A DNA stretch of 64,000 nt from Diploptera punctata (GCA_030220185.1 JASPKZ010001256.1:45001-109000); one strand, 5' to 3'; counted from the first letter of the stretch, positions 1 through 10,665 are shown. Made by a program: numbers and translations. The notes: generated by a model from the sequence alone, not told the origin.

Positions 1-920
1 AAACCGTCAAAAAATGCGGACATGGGTTCAACTGAGGGTAACAATTTTCCGGAGGTCAAATAGTCCCCCATTCGGTTCTCCGGGCGGGACTACTCTAGGG
101 AACCCATGCCAAAGGCTCAAACATAGGGACATGTTCCTAGGAATATGGAATGTTAGGACTTTATACAATTGCGGGGCGCTAGAGCTATTAGCCCGTGAAT
201 TGATTATAACATAGAAATACATTATATAATGGAAATGGACAGCTAATGACAATGAGGGAAATTTTGAGGAAGTGGCTGAATTCAAATACCTAGGAACAAC
301 AATCACAAACAGGAATGAGATGCACAAGAAATTAAACATAGGCTCAATTCTGGAAAATGCATGTGTTATGCATTACAGAGACTCTTGACTTCCCAACTCC
401 TTTCAAAAAAATGTTAAACTGAAAATATATAAAACTATTATTATACCAGTTATATTATATGGATGCGAAATATGGACTCTTACTTTAAGGGAGAAAAGGA
501 GATTACGAGTATTTGAGAATAAAGTTCTTAGGAAAATTTTTGGACCAAAGAGAAATGAACAGACAGGTGAATGGAGAAGAATGCATAACAGTGAATTACA
601 TGGTCTTTATAGGAAGCCAGATATAATGAGAGCAGTTAAGTCTCGTAGATTGTGATGGGCAGGACATGTGGCACGAATAGGGAATGAAAGACATGCATGG
701 AAGATTTTTGTAGGAAAACCAGAGGGAAAACGCCCCGTTGGTAGACCAAGAATGAGGTGGGAGAATAATTTAACTATGATTTGAGGGAAGTAGATTATAC
801 AGGGGATGATTGGAAAACATTAGCTCAGGATAGGGATATATGGAGAGTTTATGTCCGCGCGGGCCATGAACCTACGGGTTCGATAGTGCCCGTTAGTTAG
901 TTAGTTAGTTAGTTAGTTAG
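1..920 (+). mobile_element. LINE-A copy with large internal deletion
   Basis: Positions 1-205 carry the start of the element's endonuclease ORF; the translation includes GIWNVRTLYNCGALELLA, the usual N-terminal WNVRTL motif of APE-type endonuclease in RTE-like LINEs. At about 205-212 this joins directly to the C-terminal third of the reverse-transcriptase ORF (TNRNEMHKEI, YGCE.W.L, GRPRMRWEN), so the RT core is missing. The 3' end is the family's shared end (ACCTACGGGTTCGATAGTGC) followed by a GTTA tetranucleotide tail at 893-920. Several frameshifts and stops are present, for example TGA in RRLRWAG at about 653. This is a non-functional copy. The same 5' module recurs at 47945. Confidence 0.85.
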
Positions 921-1040
921 AGGAAAAAACCCCGAAAAAAATCATCACCCAGGAAATTGTCCCGACCAGGGATCGAAACCCGGGCCAGCTGCGTGACAAG
1001 GCAGCACGTTACCTCGAGACACACCAGTGGAGTGGATTTA
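918..1040 (-). mobile_element. SINE-1 head fragment
   Basis: On the minus strand this matches the tRNA-like head of SINE-1, with a GGTTTCGATCCC-type B box and the shared block after it (GGGGTTTTTTCCTC). It abuts the LINE-A tail. The body and 3' end are absent, compared with the full copy at 39088-39431. Confidence 0.75.
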
Positions 1041-1056
1041 AAATTATGAATTATGT

Positions 1057-1312
1057 ATAATTGTAGGCTTTCACGGCCAGCATCTTGATCGCTGTTTGGT
1101 TCGTCTTCCGGGCTGAATGACCGTGGTTCGGTTTTCTCGAAACTCGACGTTTCGTCTACTGCTGCTGAGACCTCATCAGGAGATTCTGCTGCTCTCTGTG
1201 AACTCAACAGTCAGCTGCAGACTGACTGTCTGACTCCTGGTGAAGTCTACCGCAGCAGTAAACGAAACGTCGAGTTTCGAGAAAACCGGACTACGGTCAT
1301 TTAGCCATTTGC
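1057..1312. repeat. Foldback (palindromic) repeat
   Basis: The arms at about 1109-1170 and 1240-1305 are inverted copies of each other. Both contain the block GTCGAGTTTCGAGAAAACCG or its complement, separated by a spacer of about 70 bp. The left flank TGTAGGCTTTCACGGCCAGC resembles the start of the shorter palindrome at 63394-63494 (TTAGGCTTTCACAGTCGGAG), so the two are probably one family. The minus-strand 96-codon ORF here is a by-product of the palindrome. Confidence 0.75.
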
Positions 1313-1990
1313 ACTGAGCATTTATTAACAGCCCTGTTTTTAAAATGTTGGTATTGTCTCTGAGGTGTCCACGGAATTAAGATTGATACTTATCCTGGAA
1401 GGACCCCTATGGCATAACAGGTGCATTCACAATGAAACAACACAACTGACAAGTGAGTAGCAGTGTCATATGACGTAGGTTTGATAGGAGCTGGACTTCT
1501 CTTCATATCTAGTGATGCACATATCAATGGGCCTGTTCTAGACAAGACACTCCACTTATTCACTCTCCCTCACCTACTACTCCCTTCAACATAATTACCA
1601 TCATCAGTTTGTATTAGTCTCTGACATCGTCCGATTCATAATAACCAATTTTGTCGGTCCATCCAATCTCCTGGTTGTAGATGTTTATCTTTCATGCATA
1701 AATATATTTCCCTGACTCCAGGAGGTGTGCAAACAGACAAAATTTAATTTTGGAGACTGTAGAAACAATAAAATCTTGTTGTGAGATCACATATTTAGAA
1801 ATTAAAATACATGAAAATGGAAGTTATGAAGCGGAAATAGGAAATACAAATAATAAAGGAAATTTTGCAATTGCTTGTGGGATAAAAAGTAAGTAATACA
1901 AATAAAAGTAATATATATTATACAACTGTTAAAAGCATCATTACTTATCGATCATACTTTTAGTCATTAACAACAAAATACAGTAAGTAT
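1313..1990. other. No recognisable feature
   Basis: AT-rich unique-looking sequence. I recognise no ORF, repeat family or RNA gene in it. Confidence 0.5.
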
Positions 1991-1993
1991 CTT

Positions 1994-2316
1994 TTGGCAA
2001 TGGATTTTATACGAAGGACAGCAAGAATTTTCAAAAGAGAAAAGATTAGGAACTCAGTTATAGGTAGAAATGAGATTGAAGACACTATTTTAGATTATAT
2101 TAAAACTCAGTTATTAAGATGGTACGGACATATCCAGCGAATGAAGAGGATCGGCTACCAAAATGTGTTTGGAATGAACACCTGAGGGAAGACGAGGCAG
2201 TCCCTCCTGGAGTCAGGGGATATATTAATACACGAAGGAGAAACGTCTACAACCATGAGATTGGAGGATCGACAAAATTGTTCTATCGTGAATTAAAGAG
2301 GTATTATTCGAATTAA
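1994..2316 (+). pseudogene. LINE-D-type reverse transcriptase C-terminus, broken
   Basis: The first frame reads IKTQLLRWYGHIQRMKRIGYQ, the conserved LxWYGHxxRM segment downstream of the RT domain in RTE-like LINEs. After a frameshift the overlapping frame gives EEDRLPKCVWNE, the usual R-L-P-K continuation. About 100 codons remain, followed by an A-rich tract at 2317-2325. No RT catalytic motif is present, so this is a 5'-truncated or decayed fragment. Confidence 0.65.
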
Positions 2317-2325
2317 AAAAAAATT

Positions 2326-2720
2326 ATAAAAATCTGAAATTTGTATATAACTTTAATTGTCACAGTACATTGGAGGCAGGACGACAGTCCCGACCAAGTC
2401 TTGTGAATACTTGGTGAGTTCACTGCTGCATGTCCCTGGCTTTTAGCCATTCCGTAGTATTTAATTCAATGTTCCTGAAAATTTCCGTTTCTATCTATCT
2501 GCAAATTCACATTGTAACTTTTTTATTTCTTATTATTCTTCTATAAACTGTAATATGTAAGCATTTCAAAAACGGAAATCGAGTCGCTGCTCAATAGCTA
2601 TATGATAGATCTACGTGAAAGAAGGTTGAAATATTTAGAGGAGATAGTATGCAAATAAATAATTAACTGCAACTTATTTCATCGTTATCCCTAGAAATTT
2701 TATAATGTACATTCTCCATC
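2326..2720. other. No recognisable feature
   Basis: AT-rich sequence between a LINE fragment and SINE-1. Nothing was recognised. Confidence 0.45.
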
Positions 2721-2721
2721 C

Positions 2722-3006
2722 ATCCATAGTATTCTGACCAGGGCAGGTCTTTCACTGCAATCATGCTTTTTCATGCTATGATTTGCAGTCTTTCTAGGAA
2801 ATATAGTGTGGTTGGTTTCGCGTTGCTTTCCACACCGGGGGATTTGATGATGGCCGGAGATTTTGGGACAGGGGCGCCCTAAGTTCCTGATATTTGTCTT
2901 ACAGGGGAGAAACCCCGAAAAAACCTCGCCCGGAGCCTGTCCCGATGGGGATCGAACACGGGCGTATGCGTGATAGGCAGCACGCTACTCGAGACCACAC
3001 GGTGGA
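2722..3006 (-). mobile_element. SINE-1 copy, diverged
   Basis: Minus-strand order: tRNA-like head with B box (GTGTTCGATCCCC-like at about 2945-2960), the GAGGTTTTTTCGGGGTTTC block, a CATCATC-poor middle, then the 3' part with TGCAATCATAGCAT-like sequence and the ATGGATGG end. It is shorter and more diverged than the copies at 20148 and 39088. The tRNA-like A/B boxes would be an RNA polymerase III promoter. Confidence 0.8.
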
Positions 3007-3007
3007 C

Positions 3008-3150
3008 TTTATGATTATTGTTATTTTATTATTATTAATATTATTATGTTATTATTATTAATTATTATTATATTATTATTATTATTATTATTATTACTAT
3101 TATGCTTATTATGATTAGGTCTATTTATTATTATTATTATTATCTCATCG
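3008..3150. repeat. (ATT)n microsatellite, imperfect
   Basis: Mostly ATT/TTA trinucleotide repeats with interruptions, next to the SINE-1 head. The long N/I-rich minus-strand ORF across it is a translation of the microsatellite. Confidence 0.9.
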
Positions 3151-3154
3151 TCAT

Positions 3155-3416
3155 CATTATATAAACAGTTAAACTGGTATGGACATGTACGACGAATGCA
3201 AGAACAAAGGTTATCCAGAAAAAACTTCGGAATGGTGTCCACCTGGAAGAAGAAAGAAAGAGGAAGATCTCGAAACTTCATGGATGCAATAAATGTGAAC
3301 TAGAATGAGAACAAGAACACTGGAAAACATGTAGTGGATTGATAGGGACGAGTGGAGAAGGAAAATAAAATTTTAGGCATAGAAAGATGTGTAAAAGTTG
3401 GAAATCTGTATACTAA

Positions 3417-3452
<36 letters not shown>

Positions 3453-3480
3453 GAATTTAATAATAATAATTATTCATTAT
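3155..3480 (+). mobile_element. LINE-D 3' end with (ATT)n tail
   Basis: Reads KQLNWYGHVRRMQEQRLSRK then MVSTWKKKERGRSRNFMDAI, the C-terminal post-RT region of a LINE, followed by a short 3' UTR and a (TTA)n tail at about 3414-3452. A homologous minus-strand copy at 44565-44940 shares the 3' UTR. About 85 codons remain. Confidence 0.75.
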
Positions 3481-3604
3481 TAAAATTAGTAGATGCGTTA
3501 TGACCTTAGATGTGAAAGCTTTTATATAATACAGAATAGAATGAAAAAAACAGTTAGGGCTTTGTATACCCTGTGACAAAAAGTTGTGGGGAAGATGTAA
3601 ATAA

Positions 3605-3950
3605 ATAAATATCCTCAACTCGTGTTCAACTCACGGTCGGGTCGAGGGATGAGATGAGATTAGCCCCTATATTTATAGAAGCGTGTGAATGACAAGGGTT
3701 CCGGCCGGCCGACATTGCCTGACGTACCATCGACGGGACAAATGAACGAAATGAAATGGATGAGATGAGTATAGAGAAATGGTGGAATGAAATTGTGGCA
3801 GGGGAAGACGGTAGGAAAACCCCGAGAAAAACCTGGCCAAGCTCCGTTTCGTCCATCACGAAACCGACATGGAGTGACCGAGACCCAATCTCGGGATCCC
3901 AGCGGTGAGAGGCGACCGTCTAACCGCTTTGCGCCTTGGAGTGGGGAAGT
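3605..3950 (-). mobile_element. SINE-6, tRNA-derived
   Basis: On the minus strand the head reads GGCGCAAAGCGGTTAGAC (A-box-like) and later GAGATTGGGTCTCGG (B-box-like). It then has a GTTTTTCTCGGGGTTTTCC block similar to that in SINE-1, and a body ending near a run of CTCATCTCATC. Only one copy is in the window, so boundaries are approximate. The 77-codon minus ORF inside it has no recognisable product. Confidence 0.6.
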
Positions 3951-4375
3951 TGTAATAAAAATGCAAATAAGATAATAGACGGTTCAAGGAGTAGGGAAGA
4001 AGGCTTTACGTGGAGCAGACAGCATTCGTTACTGTAAACATATAATTTGTAATCTGAAAATGTAGCCATTTTTATACCTAACGGTGGAATGATTTCCATA
4101 TTTCCAAGAAACTGAAGAGGAACCTGATTGGAACCCCAGAAAACCAGTCTCTTAATGACAAGGAAGGTCATTTACCGTGCCAACCTCTGTGATTCACCAA
4201 ACTTTCTCTCCCTTCTGTCTGGGGTGTCAGCTTCTTTCCGGGAAATCAAAAATAGAACACAATATCTATTTATAATTATTCGTTTCTTTTGTCCTACATT
4301 TTCTTACAGAATATTGGGACTCTTGACATCTCAAATTCGCTAGAAATAAAAATATTATAAAATATTTAATTTTCC
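3951..4375. other. No recognisable feature
   Basis: No repeat family or protein motif recognised. Confidence 0.4.
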
Positions 4376-4384
4376 AGATATATA

Positions 4385-5105
4385 TCAAGTAACAGGCCTT
4401 GAAGGCCCTGCTGAACAGGCCTTACTAAATAAAACTAACTAACTCACTGGCACTATCGAACCTGTAGGTTCATGGCCGCACGAACATAAGTTATCCATAC
4501 ATCCCTATCCTGAGCTAATATTTTCTAATCATTCCCTGTATAATCTACTTCCCTCAAATCATTCTTGGTCTACCAACTGGGAGATTTGTCCCCTTCTGGT
4601 TTTCCTACAAGATGCTTCCATTGCACGTCTTTCATTTCTCATTCGTGCCACATGTCCTGCCCATCGTAGTCTACGAGACTTAACTATTATTACTATCTTG
4701 GGCTTTTTTTATAGAGATCATGTAGTTCACTGTTTAAAGCAGTCTTTTCCATTCACCTGTCTGTTCGTCTCTCTTTGGTCCAAAATTTTCCTAAGAAACT
4801 TTATTCTCAAATACTCTTAATCCCTTTTCCTCCCTTAAAGTCCATGTTTCGCATCCATATAATATAACTGATATAATAATAGTTTTATATATTTTCAGTT
4901 TAACGTTTTTTTAAAGGAATTGGGACGTCAAGAGTCCCCGTAATGCATAATGCATTTCCAGAATTGAGCCTATGTTTAATTTCTTTGTGCATCTCATTCC
5001 TATTTGTGATTACTGTTTTCTAGCTATTTAAATTCAGCCATTTCCTCAAAAATTTTCCTCATTTGTCATTAGCAGTCCATTTCCGTTATATAATGTATTT
5101 CTAGG
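4385..5105 (-). mobile_element. LINE-A 3' end, inverted
   Basis: From 4435 the minus strand matches the LINE-A 3' end: the complement of CGATAGTGCCAGTGAGTTAG at 4435-4455, then GRPRMI, RLRWAGHVAR-type and RT C-terminal segments as far as the TATATAATGG region near 5100. Many indels; no open frame. The preceding 4385-4430 has a small AGGCCTTGAAGGCC hairpin and TAAATAAA, resembling 46230-46275, probably the end of another retroelement. Confidence 0.8.
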
Positions 5106-5420
5106 TTTGACCATATATTTACGACCTCACTTTACTTAATTGACTGCTATATATCGAATTTAGTTAGATTACTTAATATGTGATCATCAATGTGAATTAA
5201 AAATATAAAGTTCTATAATAGATCATATTATTAGTATAAGGCAGATTTTAGAAAATAAATAGGAATAGCATTGTGCATCATCTATATGTAGAGTTAAAAA
5301 ATTCATAAGACTCAATAATTAAGAAGAAGAAATTGTTTAGTTATCCTGCTGGAAATCTGAATTCCTGAAAAAGCTAATTCGAATGCTTATAAATGACACA
5401 ATGAGTAGGGTGCGTGTAAG
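5106..5420. other. No recognisable feature
   Basis: AT-rich; nothing recognised. Confidence 0.4.
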
Positions 5421-5424
5421 CAAC

Positions 5425-5665
5425 ACATTTTTCAGATTTGTTTGAAATTCATAATGGGTTATAAGCAAGGAAATGCACTATCTCCTCTACTATTCAATTT
5501 TGCACTAGATCATGCCATCACATGTTTAAAGTCTGGAGAAGGCCTACAACTAAATTGTGTTAATAAGATGTTAGTTTATGCTGAAAATGTAGCATTATTA
5601 GGCGATAGCCGAGAAAACACAAAGATCCAACTCTGTTGAGTAACACTAAGAAATTGAGACTGTTA
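5425..5665 (+). pseudogene. LINE-A reverse transcriptase core fragment
   Basis: Open for 65 codons. It contains the RT motif B block (GYKQGNALSPLLFNFALDHA) and the motif C region LLVYAxxVALLGD. The catalytic YADD has become YAEN here (MLVYAENVALLGD), so the polymerase would be dead even if intact. Downstream it runs into NTKKLRL as in other LINE-A copies, then breaks at about 5665, where an oppositely oriented LINE-B fragment begins. Confidence 0.8.
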
Positions 5666-6425
5666 GTCTTCTTCTTAATCATAATTTGTAGAATTTTCAT
5701 CCTGTTTATTTCCAAAATGTCTATCCATCTCTTGGCTGGTCTTCCTCTTGTTCTCTCTCCCGTCCATTGGTCTATCTTCTTTAGCTCTTTTTGCAAGTCG
5801 GTTGTCTTCCATTCTTTCTTTATGAACTTTTCAATATTTTCGTCTATCTATAATTAATTTTGTTATGTCCTGAATATGACATCTGTCTCTAATTTCTGTG
5901 TTGTGTATCTTATCAAATTATGTTTTTCCCTGAATAGTTCTCAAGATCTTCATTTCACATGTGCTTATTATTTGTTTAGTTTGTATTGTATCAGCCCTAG
6001 TTTCTGCTCCATATACGATAACTGATCGAACTATCGTTTTGTATACGCGAGGTTTTGCTTTCTATTGACATATGTTTGTTGCGCCAAATTAAATCTTTCA
6101 CATATCCTGAGATTTGCGCTGCTTTATCAGCCTGTTTCTTTACTTATTTTATTAAATGTTTAGTGTTTGTTATTAATACACCTAAATAATTAAATTCTGA
6201 TTCTTGTTCTATAATTTTTCTTTCCACTTCTAATTTGCATCTTACTGGTTCTTTTGTTATTGTTAAGCATTTAGTCGTATTCGCATTAATTTCCATATTG
6301 TATTTTCTGACATATATATTAAAGATATTTGTAAATTATCTTCACAATCTGAAAGGTGAACTACATCATCTGCGTAACATAATTCAAGTGAAATATAAAT
6401 GTTTTCCCATTTTAATTAGTAAACA
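5660..6425 (-). mobile_element. LINE-B RT C-terminal fragment
   Basis: Read right to left, the minus strand gives, with frameshifts, YLGVLITN, SGYVKDLIWRNKHM, IVRSVIVYGAET, CEMKILRTIQGKT, IHNTEIRDRC and finally TRGRPAKRWIDILE. These are the ordered landmarks (YLG, YGAET, MxxLRxxxG, GRPxxRW) of the region after the RT fingers/palm in RTE-like LINEs. No catalytic motif is included. The meeting point with LINE-A near 5660 is tail to tail in orientation. Confidence 0.75.
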
Positions 6426-6484
6426 TGAATAAAACCAACTCTAATATCACATATAAAAGTACATTATATAACGATAAATGACAC

Positions 6485-7085
6485 ATTTTGAAGTGACTGA
6501 ATTCAAATACCTAGGAACAATAATTACAAACAAGAATGAGATTGCACAAAGAAATTAAATATAGACTGAATTCTGGGAATGCATGTTGTTATATATTACG
6601 GAGACCCTTGTCTCAAAAAACGTTAAACTAAAAATATATACAACCATTATATGAAAGCGAAACAATGACTCTAACTTTAAAGGAAAGGAAAAGAATACGA
6701 GTACTTGAGAATAAAGTTCTTAGGAACATTTTTTGACCAACGAGAGATGAAAAGACAGACGAATGGAGAAGTCTGCACATCAGTAAGCTACATGATCTTT
6801 ATAGGAAATCAGATGTAATAAGAACAGTTAAGTATCGTAGACTGCGGTGGGAAGGACACGTGACACGAATGAGGAATGTAAGAAGAGCATCGAAACTCGT
6901 GGTAGGAAAATCAGAGGAAAGGACACAGTAGTTAACTGGTGGGAGAATAATATTAACAATGATTTGAGTGAAGTAGATTATACAGAGGATGATTTGAAAA
7001 CGTTGGCTCGGCTTAGGGATGCATGGATAGCTTATGTCTATGCGGCCATGAACTTATGAGTACGATAGAGCCTATGAGTTACATC
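6485..7085 (+). mobile_element. LINE-A 3' end, degraded
   Basis: Starts at EVTEFKYLGTIITN-type sequence and runs to a decayed 3' end (ATGAACTTATGAGTACGATAG). An internal gap removes the YGCETW segment. The only open piece is 6847-7059 with GRKIRGKDTVVNWWENNINNDL, a diverged GRPRMRWENNINxDL. Confidence 0.8.
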
Positions 7086-7225
7086 GAGTTTGGTTCCAAA
7101 GAAACAAAAGTTGCGGCCGCTAGAGTTTTAACTGATATGTGGACATTTCCTGCTAAATAGGATCAATGGAGATTTGTCAAATTATTTCAGGAATATTTTT
7201 ATGAGAACGACCTCAGTAGCTAGTT
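7085..7225. repeat. Repeat F fragment
   Basis: Contains TTGCGGCCGCTAGAG and flanking sequence shared with repeat F at 19190-19780, 23165-23480 and 28754-29160. Orientation and ends are unclear. Confidence 0.45.
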
Positions 7226-7227
7226 TT

Positions 7228-7228
7228 C

Positions 7229-7280
<52 letters not shown>

Positions 7281-7440
7281 TAATAGTATTATTTTATTTA
7301 TTCTGGCGGAGTTAAGGCCATAAGGCCTTCTCTTCCACTCAACCATCACAAGCTACAAGTAGGCCTATATATTTGACAATATAGATGATAGGCCCCTATG
7401 TACACTACTCTAATTATAAAGAATTAAAAATATATTAAAT
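7228..7440 (-). mobile_element. (AAT)n tract and repeat E 3' end
   Basis: 7228-7290 is (AAT)n. From about 7293 the minus strand has the repeat E ending: a GGCC-loop-GGCC hairpin (AAGGCCTTATGGCCTTA), then AACTCCGCCAGAATAAATAAAA. The same end is found at 13641-13935, 21632-21935 and 38000-38110. A hairpin plus AAAT-rich end suggests a non-LTR retroelement 3' UTR; the parent coding part is not identified. Confidence 0.65.
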
Positions 7441-7494
7441 GTTGCAATGGAAATTTCATGTAGAAATAACAATTTATACAATGATAATAACAAT

Positions 7495-7534
7495 AATAAT
7501 ACTTATGATAATAATAGTAATAATAATAATAATA

Positions 7535-7573
<39 letters not shown>

Positions 7574-7640
7574 ATTATTAATATTATTTTTATTATTAAT
7601 ATTATTAATATTATTTTTATTATTATTATTAATATTATTA
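7495..7640. repeat. (AAT)n/(ATT)n microsatellite
   Basis: Trinucleotide repeats that switch strand sense (AAT then ATT). They form the isoleucine-rich N-terminal part of an apparent 340-codon ORF; that part is not a real protein segment. Confidence 0.95.
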
Positions 7641-7642
7641 AT

Positions 7643-8490
7643 AAGCTGTTAGTTTATGCTGATGATGTAGTATTGTTGGCCGATAGCGAGGAGATACTAA
7701 AGGACAATACGCACACACTGTTGAGTAACAGTAAGAAATTAGGATTGGAAGTAAATATCAATAAAACTAAATATATGGTCACTCGTATAAATTCATTATA
7801 TTATGGAAATGGACAGCTAATGACAAATGAGGGAAATTTTGAGGAAGTGGCTGAATTCAAATACCTAGGAACAATAATCGCAAATAGGAATGAGATGCAC
7901 AAAGAAATTAAACATAGGCTCAATTCTGGAAATGCGTGCTATTATGCATTGCAGAGACTCTTGATGTCCCAACTCCTTTCAAAAAACGTTAAACTGAAAA
8001 TATATAAAACTATTATTCTACCAGTTATATTATATGGGTGCGAAACATGGACTCTTACTTTAAGGGAGGAAAGGAGATTACAAGTATTTGAGAATAAAGT
8101 ACTTAGGAAAATTTTTGGACCAAAGAGAGATGAAGGGACAGGTGAATGGAGAACACTACATAACAATGAACTACATGGTCTTTATAGGAAGCCAGATATA
8201 ATAAGAACAGTTAAGTCTCGTAGACTGCGTTGGGCAGGACATGTTGCACGTATGGGGAATGAAAGTCGTGCATGGAAGCTTCTTGTAGGAAAGCCGGAGG
8301 GAAAAGGCCCAGTTGGTAGACCAAGAATGAGGTGGGAGAACAACATTAACTATGATTTGAGGGAATTCGATTACACAGGGAATGATTGGAAAGCATTAGC
8401 TCAGGATAGGGATGTATGGAGAGCTTATGTCCGCGCGGCCATGAACCTACGGGTTCGATAGTGCCAGTGAGTAAGTAAGTAAGTAAGTAT
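7643..8490 (+). mobile_element. LINE-A, best-preserved 3' end with open RT C-terminus
   Basis: Open from 7643 to the stop at 8461, about 272 codons. It begins in RT motif C with an intact LLVYADDVVLLADS, then has VNINKTKYMV (motif D), EFKYLGTIIANR (motif E region), KIYKTIILPVILYGCETW, the basic RLRWAGHVARMG, GRPRMRWENNINYDL, and ends MNLRVR. These are the ordered landmarks of the C-terminal half of an RTE-like LINE ORF2. Endonuclease and RT motifs 0-B are missing, so the copy is 5'-truncated; the upstream frame is microsatellite. The 3' UTR is almost absent: the stop lies inside GGTTCGATAGTGCCAGTGAG, followed by a GTAA tail (8470-8488) and then (ATT)n to about 8552. The copy at 53425 is a close match. 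RNA and protein would act in target-primed reverse transcription, but this copy cannot be autonomous. Confidence 0.9.
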
Positions 8491-8513
8491 TAATATTATT
8501 TTTATTATTATTA

Positions 8514-8550
<37 letters not shown>

Positions 8551-8552
8551 AG

Positions 8553-9290
8553 TATAAATGTGATAAATTATACGAGAAACACCAATTAATATATGTACCT
8601 TACACTGGGTAATGATGAAGTCGAGGTTAGAGCAAATATAAATTTAGATTTCTTTAAAAAATGCCTATGTCCGACAGCCCCTTATTTCTTGTGGTAGGGA
8701 ATTCCAGTTGCGAGAAGTGAAGATAGTATATGAAATAGAGTGATGTGATGTCGTATGTTGCGGTATATTAAGCAAGAGACTATGTTGTGACCTAGTGTTT
8801 AAGTTATGGTTAAAGGATTATTCTTTCGGAGTAAGCTAAACACACTTTACCTGGAGATACGCTATCTGTTAAAATTTAATTAAAGCAGCTAACAATAGCA
8901 TTGTGTGGTTGCTAGGAAACAAAGTGAAAACAGAGGAATTTGAAGACGACACTGTGTGTAGTATTGATTGTACTCTACCACGTGGCTGAGGCACGTGTTT
9001 CACTTTCTCCCCTTCAACACTTTAATATTTTAAATGTCTAATGCGATCAAATGAACCCCGACACATGCCATTTCACAGTTTTACGTTTACAATCCGAAAT
9101 CTCATTTCACACTGATCTCCCATAAACTTTACACTACATTTCAAGTGCCATCGTCATAGTAAAAATTATTTTAATTTTTGGTTACTCAGAGAATTGCAAG
9201 CTTTTCATTGGCTTCTCTTAAAAATAACAGTTCCAATATTTACTGTTTGTTGAGCCCGTTTCTGTAATCCACTATAAAAATCCTAATCAT
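8553..9290. other. No recognisable feature
   Basis: No ORF, repeat family or RNA gene recognised in this 0.7 kb. Confidence 0.45.
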
Positions 9291-9292
9291 TT

Positions 9293-9385
9293 TTCTTCTT
9301 CTTCACTTCCTGGTTTAGGCAAGAGTTGCCTGTTCCGTCTTCACTAATAGATCTAAGACCATCTCTTTCCGAGGACATCCTAATC
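9293..9385 (-). mobile_element. LINE-C-like 3' terminal scrap
   Basis: The minus strand reads GCPRKEMVLDLLVKTEQAT, a decayed GRPxxRWxxDLxxxQAT C-terminus, then CCTAAACCAGGAAGTGAAGAAGAAG, a (GAA)n-tailed end like the LINE-C copies at 21570 and 42110. Confidence 0.6.
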
Positions 9386-9608
9386 ATAACGGCATATATT
9401 TTAGCGAAGTTCAAAGAAATGTAGGTGCTAATATTATTCTCACGAAATTATTAAAAAAAATATTAAATCTTCATCGATCCTACTTAGTAAACACCAAAAA
9501 ACGGTTATTACACAAATATATGTGTGTGTTCCAAAAAAAGCGCTGGATGGAAAATTTCTCTTTGAGACCATAACAGTCCACACGGCCTAATACTTGCATG
9601 GATGGTGA

Positions 9609-9610
<2 letters not shown>

Positions 9611-9651
<41 letters not shown>

Positions 9652-9700
9652 GTGTGTGTGTGTGTGTGTGTTGTATGTGTGTGTGTGTGTGTGTGTTTTA
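9611..9700. repeat. Compound (AT)n(GT)n microsatellite
   Basis: An (AT)n tract at 9611-9644 passes directly into interrupted (GT)n to about 9697. The same AT-to-GT compound architecture recurs at 23031, 44087 (complement) and 50410. Confidence 0.95.
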
Positions 9701-9744
9701 ATCGAATAGAAGATCACAGGATACCCAAACAAATGTTAGCTATC

Positions 9745-9856
9745 AACCAGCAAGAAGAAAAAGACTAGAACGTCCACTCAAAAGACTTTTGGATGGTTTT
9801 CAATTGAGGCCGAAACAGATCAACAAATGGCCGAAATCTGTGAATGGATCATGATG
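9745..9856 (+). mobile_element. LINE-C2 3' end
   Basis: Contains the family end: GCCGAAACAGATCAACAAATGGCC followed by GTGAATGGATCATGATGA. Close relatives lie at 10331-10665 and 49178-49305. Only the last ~100 bp remain. Confidence 0.65.
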
Positions 9857-9857
9857 A

Positions 9858-10119
9858 AATATATATCGCTCATATTGCTGCAACAACGTCATAATTCAAA
9901 AAACATGGTTTTTCAGGAGAAGCATTTAAAGCTTTGAAATCCATATACCTTTGCTTGTATTTGTCATAAATATCAAATTACTATACAACTTATCGTATAC
10001 AATAGTTTAATATCGTTCTTCCCTAATATAGAACTGAGTTTTGTCTTTCATGTAGTACCATAACATAAAATCGATAATTTTTTGTTATGCCGTTGTTGCA
10101 GCAAATTAGCGATATATAT
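9858..10119. mobile_element. 262 bp MITE with about 33 bp inverted repeats
   Basis: The left end at about 9861 (ATATATCGCTCATATTGCTG...) and right end at about 10117 are inverted copies over roughly 33 bp, sharing TTGCTGCAACAACG and CATAA. The interior has no ORF. The flanks are AT dinucleotides, so a TA target duplication is possible but cannot be delimited. It sits directly after a LINE-C2 end. Transposon superfamily unknown. Confidence 0.8.
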
Positions 10120-10330
10120 AGAGCTCTGCTTAAATTTGTACGGTAATCTTTGATATACCTATTCATTCATAGTGTTCTGGAGCATCCTTCAACAGGCAGT
10201 TTCTTCTTAGCTAGTGGCCAATCCAATTTATTTTCCTCTTCTTTATGAGTTCCAGCATTGTTCTTCTTTAATCCACTCTGTCTAGCACATCTTTATTTTT
10301 TACTGAGTTCTGAGTTCTAAAAAAAGAAAC
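10120..10330. other. No recognisable feature
   Basis: Short AT-rich spacer between the MITE and a LINE-C2 fragment. Confidence 0.4.
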
Positions 10331-10665
10331 ATCGTCAGATTAAGAGCTGCAGAAATAGACTCATTTGTCGAACTGTTGGATATACTCCACTTGACCATCA
10401 GAGGAATGAAGATATTTGAAAGGAACTCCACATGCAACCTTTAGAAGATAATATATCCACCTACAGAGACAGATGGCTAGAACATGTATCCCGAATGTCA
10501 CCAATCTGGATCTCTAATGCAGTTCTCTCGGTATCGCCCTCTAGGACGACGACGACGACCGGTCGTCCACGAGAACTACTTTTATACCCTGTCTAGTTAA
10601 GACCGAAACAAATCAACATTGGCCTATATTCATGAATGGTGTATGGTGTGATGATGATGATGAAA
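10331..10665 (+). mobile_element. LINE-C2 3' end with (GAT)n tail
   Basis: With frameshifts it reads RLRAAEI, GYTPLDHQRNEDI, ELHMQPLEDNISTYRDRWLEHVSRMS and GRPRELLLYPV, then AAGACCGAAACAAATCAACATTGGCC and a GATGATGATGATG tail at about 10648-10662. This is the C-terminal quarter of an RTE-like LINE. No long open frame. Confidence 0.75.

Noticed and set aside
917..1207. 96-codon minus ORF with an acidic, serine-rich product
   Set aside because: Lies over the SINE-1 head and the foldback repeat; it is explained by them.
7439..7642. N-terminal ~68 codons of a 340-codon ORF, rich in isoleucine, resembling membrane segments
   Set aside because: It is translated (AAT)n/(ATT)n microsatellite that happens to be in frame with LINE-A.
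10540..10565. GAC/ACG-rich tract as a regulatory or CpG element
   Set aside because: It is the decayed arginine-rich GRRRRRPGRP region of LINE-C2.
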